A stretch of DNA of 64,000 nucleotides. Source: Limanda limanda (Eukaryota; Chordata; Actinopteri; Pleuronectiformes; Pleuronectidae). Both the position numbers and the translations under genes were made by a program. The stretch lies in the NCBI RefSeq assembly GCF_963576545.1, contig NC_083648.1, forward strand, positions 27,781,873-27,845,872, read 5' to 3'. The first letter of the stretch is position 1. Each line of letters begins with the position of its first letter. Below the pieces are notes generated by a model, which had not been told where the DNA came from, made no database searches, and saw only the letters and a list, made by a program, of their open reading frames with translations. Positions 1 through 10,405 of this stretch are shown here, piece after piece.

Positions 1-23
1 TCGGAGAGACTTGCAAGTAGGCT

Positions 24-45
24 CTACCCCCACTAAATGGGGTAG
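24..45 (+). other. Inverted repeat in A1 (7-bp stem, 8-nt loop)
   Basis: CTACCCC at 24-30 pairs with GGGGTAG at 39-45 around an 8-base loop. Present in A1 and in A1-derived subtypes that keep bases 24 and 44. In A2 the changes c24a and a44t are not compensatory and reduce the stem to 5 bp; in A3 there is one mismatch. Could form a cruciform or RNA hairpin; no function shown. Confidence 0.7.
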
Positions 46-90
46 CGCGCATCGATCGGTACCATCCTTGAGCTTCTCCGACTTTCGGAA

Positions 91-111
91 GGGTTAGGGT
101 TAGGGTTAGGG
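91..111 (+). repeat. Interstitial telomeric block GGG(TTAGGG)3
   Basis: Four G3 tracts separated by TTA, identical to the vertebrate-type telomere repeat in G-rich orientation. The same block recurs at offset 91-111 in almost every A monomer, always on the plus strand. Four tandem G3 tracts with 3-nt loops is the classic intramolecular G-quadruplex motif. Each intact block also holds two TTAGGGTTA sites of the kind bound by Myb/telobox telomere proteins (established for TRF-type proteins; binding here is inference). B lacks it. Confidence 0.95.
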
Positions 112-131
112 ATGAAAGCACATAGGAGAAA

Positions 132-176
132 GAGATATTCTTGAATAACTTTTTTTGTGAAGGTCGGAGAGACTTG
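132..176 (+). other. Junction core shared by A and B (about 45 bp)
   Basis: The last 32 bp of one monomer plus the first 13 of the next are identical in A and B, while the interiors have diverged. It contains the dyad TATTC-tt-GAATA at 136-147, then a T7 tract. Only a few copies deviate: single changes near 10088, 15695, 15850, 43388, 52853 and 62294, and a double change at 42269. Strong conservation may reflect a protein-binding constraint or simply efficient homogenisation. Confidence 0.8.
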
Positions 177-326
177 CAAGTAGGCTCTACCCCCACTAAA
201 TGGGGTAGCGCACATCGATCGGTACCATCCTTGAGCTTCTCCGACTTTCGGAAGGGTTAGGGTTAGGGTTAGGGATGAAAGCACATAGGAGAAAGAGATA
301 TTCTTGAATAACTTTTTTTGTGAAGG
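164..326 (+). repeat. Reference Ac monomer
   Basis: A1 with g49a, which changes gcgcgc to gcgcac and removes one CpG. It occurs throughout the window, generally second in an A1-Ac-B trio or as an Ac-Ac pair (4477/4640, 8154/8317, 14407/14570, 19845/20008). Confidence 0.9.
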
Positions 327-481
327 TCGGAGAGACTTGGAAAGTGGTTGCATCTGGACTAATTTGGGTCCTGCGGATCGATTGGTACCATCCCCGAGCT
401 TGTACGACCTTCGGAAGAGGTCGACCGACGAAATTCCCCCAAATCTGAGGAGATATTCTTGAATAACTTTTTTTGTGAAGG
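327..481 (+). repeat. Reference B monomer
   Basis: 155 bp, about 48% GC, 9 CpG. Offsets 1-75 align gap-free with A at 55 of 75 positions by my count, with the strongest blocks at 1-13, 51-67 and 70-75. Offsets 79-97 form a hairpin. A SalI site (GTCGAC) lies at 94-99 and is found only in B. The segment around 92-120 replaces the telomeric block of A and accounts for the 8-bp length difference. The last 32 bp equal the A tail. B never occurs in tandem with itself; its neighbours are always A monomers. Confidence 0.95.
405..423 (+). other. Inverted repeat in B (6-bp stem, 7-nt loop)
   Basis: CGACCT at 405-410 pairs with AGGTCG at 418-423 around the loop TCGGAAG. The recurrent B subtypes Bt (offset 86), Bf (88), Bx (91) and Bfx all change loop bases and leave the stem intact. 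Only a single copy (34108) has a stem change (g94a). Confidence 0.65.
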
Positions 482-644
482 TCGGAGAGACTTGCAAGTA
501 GGCTATACCCCCACTAAATGGGGTTGCGCGCATCGATCGGTACCATCCTTGAGCTTCTCCGACTTTCGGAAGGGATAGGGTTAGGGTTAGGGATGAAAGC
601 ACATAGGAGAAAGAGATATTCTTGAATAACTTTTTTTGTGAAGG
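482..644 (+). repeat. Reference A2 monomer (first hexamer ATAGGG)
   Basis: Same length as A1 but with three linked substitutions: c24a, a44t and t94a. The last turns the first TTAGGG into ATAGGG, leaving two perfect hexamers after it. The first two lie in the arms of the offset 24-45 inverted repeat and shorten its stem from 7 to 5 bp. A2 is usually followed by B and is one of the most regular elements of every higher-order repeat in the window. The three changes travel together in nearly all copies; exceptions are the hybrids at 17766 and 41951. Confidence 0.92.
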
Positions 645-3196
645 TCGGAGAGACTTGAAAAGTGGTTGCATCTGGACTAATTTGGGTCCTGCGGATCGAT
701 TGGTACCATCCCCGAGCTTGTACGACCTTCGGAAGAGGTCGACCGACGAAATTCCCCCAAATCTGAGGAGATATTCTTGAATAACTTTTTTTGTGAAGGT
801 CGGAGAGACTTGCAAGTAGGCTCTACCCCCACTAAATGGGGTAGCGCGCATCGATCGGTACCATCCTTGAGCTTCTCCGACTTTCGGAAGGGTTAGGGTT
901 AGGGTTAGGGATGAAAGCACATAGGAGAAAGAGATATTCTTGAATAACTTTTTTTGTGAAGGTCGGAGAGACTTGGAAAGTGGTTGCATCTGGACTAATT
1001 TGGGTCCTGCGGATCGATTGGTACCATCCCCGAGCTTGTACGACCTTCGGAAGAGGTCGACCGACGAAATTCCCCCAAATCTGAGGAGATATTCTTGAAT
1101 AACTTTTTTTGTGAAGGTCGGAGAGACTTGCAAGTAGGCTCTACCCCCACTAAATGGGGTAGCGCGCATCGATCGGTACCATCCTTGAGCTTCTCCGACT
1201 TTCGGAAGGGTTAGGGTTAGGGTTAGGGATGAAAGCACATAGGAGAAAGAGATATTCTTGAATAACTTTTTTTGTGAAGGTCGGAGAGACTTGCAAGTAG
1301 GCTCTACCCCCACTAAATGGGGTAGCGCACATCGATCGGTACCATCCTTGAGCTTCTCCGACTTTCGGAAGGGTTAGGGTTAGGGTTAGGGATGAAAGCA
1401 CATAGGAGAAAGAGATATTCTTGAATAACTTTTTTTGTGAAGGTCGGAGAGACTTGGAAAGTGGTTGCATCTGGACTAATTTGGGTCCTGCGGATCGATT
1501 GGTACCATCCCCGAGCTTGTACGACCTTCGGAAGAGGTCGACCGACGAAATTCCCCCAAATCTGAGGAGATATTCTTGAATAACTTTTTTTGTGAAGGTC
1601 GGAGAGACTTGCAAGTAGGCTATACCCCCACTAAATGGGGTTGCGCGCATCGATCGGTACCATCCTTGAGCTTCTCCGACTTTCGGAAGGGATAGGGTTA
1701 GGGTTAGGGATGAAAGCACATAGGAGAAAGAGATATTCTTGAATAACTTTTTTTGTGAAGGTCGGAGAGACTTGCAAGTAGGCTCTACCCCCACTAAATG
1801 GGGTAGCGCGCATCGATCGGTACCATCCTTGAGCTTCTCCGACTTTCGGAAGGGTTAGGGTTAGGGTTAGGGATGAAAGCACATAGGAGAAAGAGATATT
1901 CTTGAATAACTTTTTTTGTGAAGGTCGGAGAGACTTGGAAAGTGGTTGCATCTGGACTAATTTGGGTCCTGCGGATCGATTGGTACCATCCCCGAGCTTG
2001 TACGACCTTCGGAAGAGGTCGACCGACGAAATTCCCCCAAATCTGAGGAGATATTCTTGAATAACTTTTTTTGTGAAGGTCGGAGAGACTTGCAAGTAGG
2101 CTATACCCCCACTAAATGGGGTTGCGCGCATCGATCGGTACCATCCTTGAGCTTCTCCGACTTTCGGAAGGGATAGGGTTAGGGTTAGGGATGAAAGCAC
2201 ATAGGAGAAAGAGATATTCTTGAATAACTTTTTTTGTGAAGGTCGGAGAGACTTGGAAAGTGGTTGCATCTGGACTAATTTGGGTCCTGCGGATCGATTG
2301 GTACCATCCCCGAGCTTGTACGACCTTCGGAAGAGGTCGACCGACGAAATTCCCCCAAATCTGAGGAGATATTCTTGAATAACTTTTTTTGTGAAGGTCG
2401 GAGAGACTTGCAAGTAGGCTCTACCCCCACTAAATGGGGTAGCGCGCATCGATCGGTACCATCCTTGAGCTTCTCCGACTTTCGGAAGGGTTAGGGTTAG
2501 GGTTAGGGATGAAAGCACATAGGAGAAAGAGATATTCTTGAATAACTTTTTTTGTGAAGGTCGGAGAGACTTGCAAGTAGGCTCTACCCCCACTAAATGG
2601 GGTAGCGCACATCGATCGGTACCATCCTTGAGCTTCTCCGACTTTCGGAAGGGTTAGGGTTAGGGTTAGGGATGAAAGCACATAGGAGAAAGAGATATTC
2701 TTGAATAACTTTTTTTGTGAAGGTCGGAGAGACTTGGAAAGTGGTTGCATCTGGACTAATTTGGGTCCTGCGGATCGATTGGTACCATCCCCGAGCTTGT
2801 ACGACCTTCGGAAGAGGTCGACCGACGAAATTCCCCCAAATCTGAGGAGATATTCTTGAATAACTTTTTTTGTGAAGGTCGGAGAGACTTGCAAGTAGGC
2901 TATACCCCCACTAAATGGGGTTGCGCGCATCGATCGGTACCATCCTTGAGCTTCTCCGACTTTCGGAAGGGATAGGGTTAGGGTTAGGGATGAAAGCACA
3001 TAGGAGAAAGAGATATTCTTGAATAACTTTTTTTGTGAAGGTCGGAGAGACTTGAAAAGTGGTTGCATCTGGACTAATTTGGGTCCTGCGGATCGATTGG
3101 TACCATCCCCGAGCTTGTACGACCTTCGGAAGAGGTCGACCGACGAAATTCCCCCAAATCTGAGGAGATATTCTTGAATAACTTTTTTTGTGAAGG

Positions 3197-6100
3197 TCGG
3201 AGAGACTTGCAAGTAGGCTCTACCCCCACTAAATGGGGTAGCGCGCATCGATCGGTACCATCCTTGAGCTTCTCCGACTTTCGGAAGGGTTAGGGTTAGG
3301 GTTAGGGATGAAAGCACATAGGAGAAAGAGATATTCTTGAATAACTTTTTTTGTGAAGGTCGGAGAGACTTGGAAAGTGGTTGCATCTGGACTAATTTGG
3401 GTCCTGCGGATCGATTGGTACCATCCCCGAGCTTGTACGACCTTCGGAAGAGGTCGACCGACGAAATTCCCCCAAATCTGAGGAGATATTCTTGAATAAC
3501 TTTTTTTGTGAAGGTCGGAGAGACTTGCAAGTAGGCTATACCCCCACTAAATGGGGTTGCGCGCATCGATCGGTACCATCCTTGAGCTTCTCCGACTTTC
3601 GGAAGGGATAGGGTTAGGGTTAGGGATGAAAGCACATAGGAGAAAGAGATATTCTTGAATAACTTTTTTTGTGAAGGTCGGAGAGACTTGGAAAGTGGTT
3701 GCATCTGGACTAATTTGGGTCCTGCAGATCGATTGGTACCATCCCCGAGCTTGTACGACCTTCGGAAGAGGTCGACCGACGAAATTCCCCCAAATCTGAG
3801 GAGATATTCTTGAATAACTTTTTTTGTGAAGGTCGGAGAGACTTGCAAGTAGGCTCTACCCCCACTAAATGGGGTTGCGCGCATCGATCGGTACCATCCT
3901 TGAGCTTCTCCGACTTTCGGAAGGGTTAGGGTTAGGGTTAGGGATGATAGCACATAGGAGAAAGAGATATTCTTGAATAACTTTTTTTGTGAAGGTCGGA
4001 GAGACTTGCAAGTAGGCTCTACCCCCACTAAATGGGGTAGCGCGCATCGATCGGTACCATCCTTGAGCTTCTCCGACTTTCGGAAGGGTTAGGGTTAGGG
4101 TTAGGGATGAAAGCACATAGGAGAAAGAGATATTCTTGAATAACTTTTTTTGTGAAGGTCGGAGAGACTTGCAAGTAGGCTCTACCCCCACTAAATGGGG
4201 TTGCTTGCATCGATCGGTACCATCCTTGAGCTTCTCCGACTTTCGGAAGGGTTAGGGTTAGGGTTAGGGATGAAAGCACATAGGAGAAAGAGATATTCTT
4301 GAATAACTTTTTTTGTGAAGGTCGGAGAGACTTGGAAAGTGGTTGCATCTGGACTAATTTGGGTCCTGCGGATCGATTGGTACCATCCCCGAGCTTGTAC
4401 GACCTTCGGAAGAGGTCGACCGACGAAATTCCCCCAAATCTGAGGAGATATTCTTGAATAACTTTTTTTGTGAAGGTCGGAGAGACTTGCAAGTAGGCTC
4501 TACCCCCACTAAATGGGGTAGCGCACATCGATCGGTACCATCCTTGAGCTTCTCCGACTTTCGGAAGGGTTAGGGTTAGGGTTAGGGATGAAAGCACATA
4601 GGAGAAAGAGATATTCTTGAATAACTTTTTTTGTGAAGGTCGGAGAGACTTGCAAGTAGGCTCTACCCCCACTAAATGGGGTAGCGCACATCGATCGGTA
4701 CCATCCTTGAGCTTCTCCGACTTTCGGAAGGGTTAGGGTTAGGGTTAGGGATGAAAGCACATAGGAGAAAGAGATATTCTTGAATAACTTTTTTTGTGAA
4801 GGTCGGAGAGACTTGGAAAGTGGTTGCATCTGGACTAATTTGGGTCCTGCGGATCGATTGGTACCATCCCCGAGCTTGTACGACCTTCGGAAGAGGTCGA
4901 CCGACGAAATTCCCCCAAATCTGAGGAGATATTCTTGAATAACTTTTTTTGTGAAGGTCGGAGAGACTTGCAAGTAGGCTATACCCCCACTAAATGGGGT
5001 TGCGCGCATCGATCGGTACCATCCTTGAGCTTCTCCGACTTTCGGAAGGGATAGGGTTAGGGTTAGGGATGAAAGCACATAGGAGAAAGAGATATTCTTG
5101 AATAACTTTTTTTGTGAAGGTCGGAGAGACTTGGAAAGTGGTTGCATCTGGACTAATTTGGGTCCTGCAGATCGATTGGTACCATCCCCGAGCTTGTACG
5201 ACCTTCGGAAGAGGTCGACCGACGAAATTCCCCCAAATCTGAGGAGATATTCTTGAATAACTTTTTTTGTGAAGGTCGGAGAGACTTGCAAGTAGGCTCT
5301 ACCCCCACTAAATGGGGTAGCGCGCATCGATCGGTACCATCCTTGAGCTTCTCCGACTTTCGGAAGGGTTAGGGTTAGGGTTAGGGATGAAAGCACATAG
5401 GAGAAAGAGATATTCTTGAATAACTTTTTTTGTGAAGGTCGGAGAGACTTGCAAGTAGGCTCTACCCCCACTAAATGGGGTAGCGCACATCGATCAGTAC
5501 CATCCTTGAGCTTCTCCGACTTTCGGAAGGGTTAGGGTTAGGGTTAGGGATGAAAGCACATAGGAGAAAGAGATATTCTTGAATAACTTTTTTTGTGAAG
5601 GTCGGAGAGACTTGGAAAGTGGTTGCATCTGGACTAATTTGGGTCCTGCGGATCGATTGGTACCATCCCCGAGCTTGTACGACCTTCGGAAGAGGTCGAC
5701 CGACGAAATTCCCCCAAATCTGAGGAGATATTCTTGAATAACTTTTTTTGTGAAGGTCGGAGAGACTTGCAAGTAGGCTATACCCCCACTAAATGGGGTT
5801 GCGCGCATCGATCGGTACCATCCTTGAGCTTCTCCGACTTTCGGAAGGGATAGGGTTAGGGTTAGGGATGAAAGCACATAGGAGAAAGAGATATTCTTGA
5901 ATAACTTTTTTTGTGAAGGTCGGAGAGACTTGGAAAGTGGTTGCATCTGGACTAATTTGGGTCCTGCGGATCGATTGGTACCATCCCCGAGCTTGTACGA
6001 CCTTCGGAAGAGGTCGACCGACGAAATTCCCCCAAATCTGAGGAGATATTCTTGAATAACTTTTTTTGTGAAGGTCGGAGAGACTTGCAAGTAGGCTCTA

Positions 6101-6873
6101 CCCCCACTAAATGGGGTAGCGCGCATCGATCGGTACCATCCTTGAGCTTCTCCGACTTTCGGAAGGGTTAGGGTTAGGGTTAGGGATGAAAGCACATAGG
6201 AGAAAGAGATATTCTTGAATAACTTTTTTTGTGAAGGTCGGAGAGACTTGCAAGTAGGCTCTACCCCCACTAAATGGGGTAGCGCACATCGATCGGTACC
6301 ATCCTTGAGCTTCTCCGACTTTCGGAAGGGTTAGGGTTAGGGTTAGGGATGAAAGCACATAGGAGAAAGAGATATTCTTGAATAACTTTTTTTGTGAAGG
6401 TCGGAGAGACTTGGAAAGTGGTTGCATCTGGACTAATTTGGGTCCTGCGGATCGATTGGTACCATCCCCGAGCTTGTACGACCTTCGGAAGAGGTCGACC
6501 GACGAAATTCCCCCAAATCTGAGGAGATATTCTTGAATAACTTTTTTTGTGAAGGTCGGAGAGACTTGCAAGTAGGCTATACCCCCACTAAATGGGGTTG
6601 CGCGCATCGATCGGTACCATCCTTGAGCTTCTCCGACTTTCGGAAGGGATAGGGTTAGGGTTAGGGATGAAAGCACATAGGAGAAAGAGATATTCTTGAA
6701 TAACTTTTTTTGTGAAGGTCGGAGAGACTTGAAAAGTGGTTGCATCTGGACTAATTTGGGTCCTGCGGATCGATTGGTACCATCCCCGAGCTTGTACGAC
6801 CTTCGGAAGAGGTCGACCGACGAAATTCCCCCAAATCTGAGGAGATATTCTTGAATAACTTTTTTTGTGAAGG
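3197..6873 (+). repeat. HOR-23 copy 1, complete (3677 bp)
   Basis: Order: A1 B A2 Bp A3m A1 A3m B Ac Ac B A2 Bp A1 Ad B A2 B A1 Ac B A2 B'. That is 14 A and 9 B. This is the most complete copy and defines the unit for the left third of the window. Private changes: A3 at 3833 has gatgatag in its spacer; A3 at 4159 has gcttgc at offsets 45-50. Confidence 0.82.
5439..5601 (+). repeat. Reference Ad monomer (KpnI site lost)
   Basis: Ac plus g58a, so GGTACC becomes AGTACC and a second CpG is lost. Ad follows A1 and is followed by a B whose subtype changes along the array: B at 5602, Bf at 12648, 15377 and 22894, Bfx at 32192 and 37157, Bx at 27227 and in most copies from 33790 onward. This makes the Ad-B pair the best positional marker in the window. 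Confidence 0.9.
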
Positions 6874-8479
6874 TCGGAGAGACTTGCAAGTAGGCTCTAC
6901 CCCCACTAAATGGGGTAGCGCGCATCGATCGGTACCATCCTTGAGCTTCTCCGACTTTCGGAAGGGTTAGGGTTAGGGTTAGGGATGAAAGCACATAGGA
7001 GAAAGAGATATTCTTGAATAACTTTTTTTGTGAAGGTCGGAGAGACTTGGAAAGTGGTTGCATCTGGACTAATTTGGGTCCTGCAGATCGATTGGTACCA
7101 TCCCCGAGCTTGTACGACCTTCGGAAGAGGTCGACCGACGAAATTCCCCCAAATCTGAGGAGATATTCTTGAATAACTTTTTTTGTGAAGGTCGGAGAGA
7201 CTTGCAAGTAGGCTATACCCCCACTAAATGGGGTTGCGCGCATCGATCGGTACCATCCTTGAGCTTCTCCGACTTTCGGAAGGGATAGGGTTAGGGTTAG
7301 GGATGAAAGCACATAGGAGAAAGAGATATTCTTGAATAACTTTTTTTGTGAAGGTCGGAGAGACTTGGAAAGTGGTTGCATCTGGACTAATTTGGGTCCT
7401 GCGGATCGATTGGTACCATCCCCGAGCTTGTACGACCTTCGGAAGAGGTCGACCGACGAAATTCCCCCAAATCTGAGGAGATATTCTTGAATAACTTTTT
7501 TTGTGAAGGTCGGAGAGACTTGCAAGTAGGCTCTACCCCCACTAAATGGGGTTGCGCGCATCGATCGGTACCATCCTTGAGCTTCTCCGACTTTCGGAAG
7601 GGTTAGGGTTAGGGTTAGGGATGAAAGCACATAGGAGAAAGAGATATTCTTGAATAACTTTTTTTGTGAAGGTCGGAGAGACTTGCAAGTAGGCTCTACC
7701 CCCACTTAATTGGGTAGCGCGCATCGATCGGTACCATCCTTGAGCTTCTCCGACTTTCGGAAGGGTTAGGGTTAGGGTTAGGGATGAAAGCACATAGGAG
7801 AAAGAGATATTCTTGAATAACTTTTTTTGTGAAGGTCGGAGAGACTTGCAAGTAGGCTCTACCCCCACTAAATGGGGTTGCGCGCATCGATCGGTACCAT
7901 CCTTGAGCTTCTCCGACTTTCGGAAGGGTTAGGGTTAGGGTTAGGGATGAAAGCACATAGGAGAAAGAGATATTCTTGAATAACTTTTTTTGTGAAGGTC
8001 GGAGAGACTTGGAAAGTGGTTGCATCTGGACTAATTTGGGTCCTGCGGATCGATTGGTACCATCCCCGAGCTTGTACGACCTTCGGAAGAGGTCGACCGA
8101 CGAAATTCCCCCAAATCTGAGGAGATATTCTTGAATAACTTTTTTTGTGAAGGTCGGAGAGACTTGCAAGTAGGCTCTACCCCCACTAAATGGGGTAGCG
8201 CACATCGATCGGTACCATCCTTGAGCTTCTCCGACTTTCGGAAGGGTTAGGGTTAGGGTTAGGGATGAAAGCACATAGGAGAAAGAGATATTCTTGAATA
8301 ACTTTTTTTGTGAAGGTCGGAGAGACTTGCAAGTAGGCTCTACCCCCACTAAATGGGGTAGCGCACATCGATCGGTACCATCCTTGAGCTTCTCCGACTT
8401 TCGGAAGGGTTAGGGTTAGGGTTAGGGATGAAAGCACATAGGAGAAAGAGATATTCTTGAATAACTTTTTTTGTGAAGG
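6874..8479 (+). repeat. HOR-23 copy 2, truncated to its first ten monomers
   Basis: Order: A1 Bp A2 B A3 A1m A3 B Ac Ac, matching the first ten places of HOR-23 copy 1 before the order breaks at 8480. The A1 at 7673 carries several clustered changes (cacttaattggg), the most altered short stretch in this part of the array. Confidence 0.8.
7510..7672 (+). repeat. Reference A3 monomer (intermediate between A1 and A2)
   Basis: Carries a44t as in A2 but keeps c24 and three intact TTAGGG hexamers. It typically occurs as the flanks of an A3-A1-A3 trio. I find it only between 3833 and 42595 (for example 3833, 4159, 8480, 8806, 11042, 13757, 19201, 23848, 25128, 38429, 39709), so it is a marker of the left and middle parts of the array. 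It may be a recombinant of A1 and A2 or the ancestor of A2; the sequence alone does not decide. Confidence 0.88.
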
Positions 8480-10405
8480 TCGGAGAGACTTGCAAGTAGG
8501 CTCTACCCCCACTAAATGGGGTTGCGCGCATCGATCGGTACCATCCTTGAGCTTCTCCGACTTTCGGAAGGGTTAGGGTTAGGGTTAGGGATGAAAGCAC
8601 ATAGGAGAAAGAGATATTCTTGAATAACTTTTTTTGTGAAGGTCGGAGAGACTTGCAAGTAGGCTCTACCCCCACTAAATGGGGTAGCGCGCATCGATCG
8701 GTACCATCCTTGAGCTTCTCCGACTTTCGGAAGGGTTAGGGTTAGGGTTAGGGATGAAAGCACATAGGAGAAAGAGATATTCTTGAATAACTTTTTTTGT
8801 GAAGGTCGGAGAGACTTGCAAGTAGGCTCTACCCCCACTAAATGGGGTTGCGCGCATCGATCGGTACCATCCTTGAGCTTCTCCGACTTTCGGAAGGGTT
8901 AGGGTTAGGGTTAGGGATGAAAGCACATAGGAGAAAGAGATATTCTTGAATAACTTTTTTTGTGAAGGTCGGAGAGACTTGGAAAGTGGTTGCATCTGGA
9001 CTAATTTGGGTCCTGCGGATCGATTGGTACCATCCCCGAGCTTGTACGACCTTCGGAAGAGGTCGACCGACGAAATTCCCCCAAATCTGAGGAGATATTC
9101 TTGAATAACTTTTTTTGTGAAGGTCGGAGAGACTTGCAAGTAGGCTCTACCCCCACTAAATGGGGTAGCGCGCATCGATCGGTACCATCCTTGAGCTTCT
9201 CCGACTTTCGGAAGGGTTAGGGTTAGGGTTAGGGATGAAAGCACATAGGAGAAAGAGATATTCTTGAATAACTTTTTTTGTGAAGGTCGGAGAGACTTGC
9301 AAGTAGGCTCTACCCCCACTAAATGGGGTAGCGCACATCGATCGGTACCATCCTTGAGCTTCTCCGACTTTCGGAAGGGTTAGGGTTAGGGTTAGGGATG
9401 AAAGCACATAGGAGAAAGAGATATTCTTGAATAACTTTTTTTGTGAAGGTCGGAGAGACTTGCAAGTAGGCTCTACCCCCACTAAATGGGGTAGCGCGCA
9501 TCGATCGGTACCATCCTTGAGCTTCTCCGACTTTCGGAAGGGTTAGGGTTAGGGTTAGGGATGAAAGCACATAGGAGAAAGAGATATTCTTGAATAACTT
9601 TTTTTGTGAAGGTCGGAGAGACTTGGAAAGTGGTTGCATCTGGACTAATTTGGGTCATGCGGATCGATTGGTACCATCCCCGAGCTTGTACGACCTTCGG
9701 AAGAGGTCGACCGACGAAATTCCCCCAAATCTGAGGAGATATTCTTGAATAACTTTTTTTGTGAAGGTCGGAGAGACTTGCAAGTAGGCTCTACCCCCAC
9801 TAAATGGGGTAGCGCGCATCGATCGGTACCATCCTCGAGCTTCTCCGACTTTCGGAAGGGTTAGGGTTAGGGTTAGGGATGAAAGCACATAGGAGAAAGA
9901 GATATTCTTGAATAACTTTTTTTGTGAAGGTCGGAGAGACTTGCAAGTAGGCTCTACCCCCACTAAATGGGGTAGCGCGCATCGATCGGTACCATCCTTG
10001 AGCTTCTCCGACTTTCGGAAGGGTTAGGGTTAGGGATGAAAGCACATAGGAGAAAGAGATATTCTTGAATAACTTTTTTTGTGAAGGTCGAAGAGACTTG
10101 GAAAGTGGTTGCATCTGGACTAATTTGGGTCCTGCGGATCGATTGGTACCATCCCCGAGCTTGTACGACCTTCGAAAGAGGTCGACCGACGAAATTCCCC
10201 CAAATCTGAGGAGATATTCTTGAATAACTTTTTTTGTGAAGGTCGGAGAGACTTGCAAGTAGGCTCTACCCCCACTAAATGGGGTAGCGCGCATCGATCG
10301 GTACCATCCTTGAGCTTCTCCGACTTTCGGAAGGGTTAGGGTTAGGGTTAGGGATGAAAGCACATAGGAGAAAGAGATATTCTTGAATAACTTTTTTTGT
10401 GAAGG
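8480..10405 (+). repeat. Irregular block, 12 monomers
   Basis: Order: A3 A1 A3 B A1 Ac A1 Bm A1m A1(2) Bf A1. The run 8154-8968 (Ac Ac A3 A1 A3) is five A monomers without a B. Bm at 9613 has gtcatgc instead of gtcctgc. A1m at 9768 has cctcgag, a B-like C at offset 69. The 9931 monomer has only two TTAGGG (157 bp), and 10088 carries an extra change in the junction core. Confidence 0.8.
10021..10035 (+). repeat. Contracted telomeric block, two TTAGGG
   Basis: GGG(TTAGGG)2 in a 157-bp A1. Three G3 tracts only, so it lacks the four-tract G-quadruplex motif. Confidence 0.95.

Larger units (their letters stand above)
1..163 (+). repeat. Reference A monomer, subtype A1
   Basis: 163 bp, about 47% GC, 7 CpG. 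Parts in order: offsets 1-13 shared with B; 24-45 inverted repeat CTACCCC / GGGGTAG; 51-65 a palindrome-rich stretch with ATCGAT (ClaI), CGATCG (PvuI) and GGTACC (KpnI); 78-90 short dyad TCCGA-ctt-TCGGA; 91-111 GGG(TTAGGG)3; 112-131 A-specific spacer; 132-163 tail shared with B, including a T7 tract. A1 is the commonest A subtype. Other A subtypes differ from it by one to three diagnostic substitutions, so A1 is a sensible consensus for alignment. Confidence 0.95.
1..3196 (+). repeat. HOR block: 20 monomers, three pieces with a common A1-Ac-B-A2 start
   Basis: Order: A1 Ac B A2 B' A1 B / A1 Ac B A2 A1 B A2 B / A1 Ac B A2 B'. B' copies at 645 and 3042 are 2397 bp apart (3 x 799). The middle piece has A2 followed directly by A1 (1599, 1762), which is a lost B relative to the other pieces. 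Confidence 0.85.

Noticed and set aside
136..147. Functional heat-shock element
   Set aside because: Only one TTCnnGAA pair is present, whereas functional elements usually need three or more units; kept only as part of the conserved core.
405..423. CENP-B box at the TTCG motif of B (or TTCGG of A)
   Set aside because: Only the TTCG and the following A fit; the essential CGGG part is absent on either strand.
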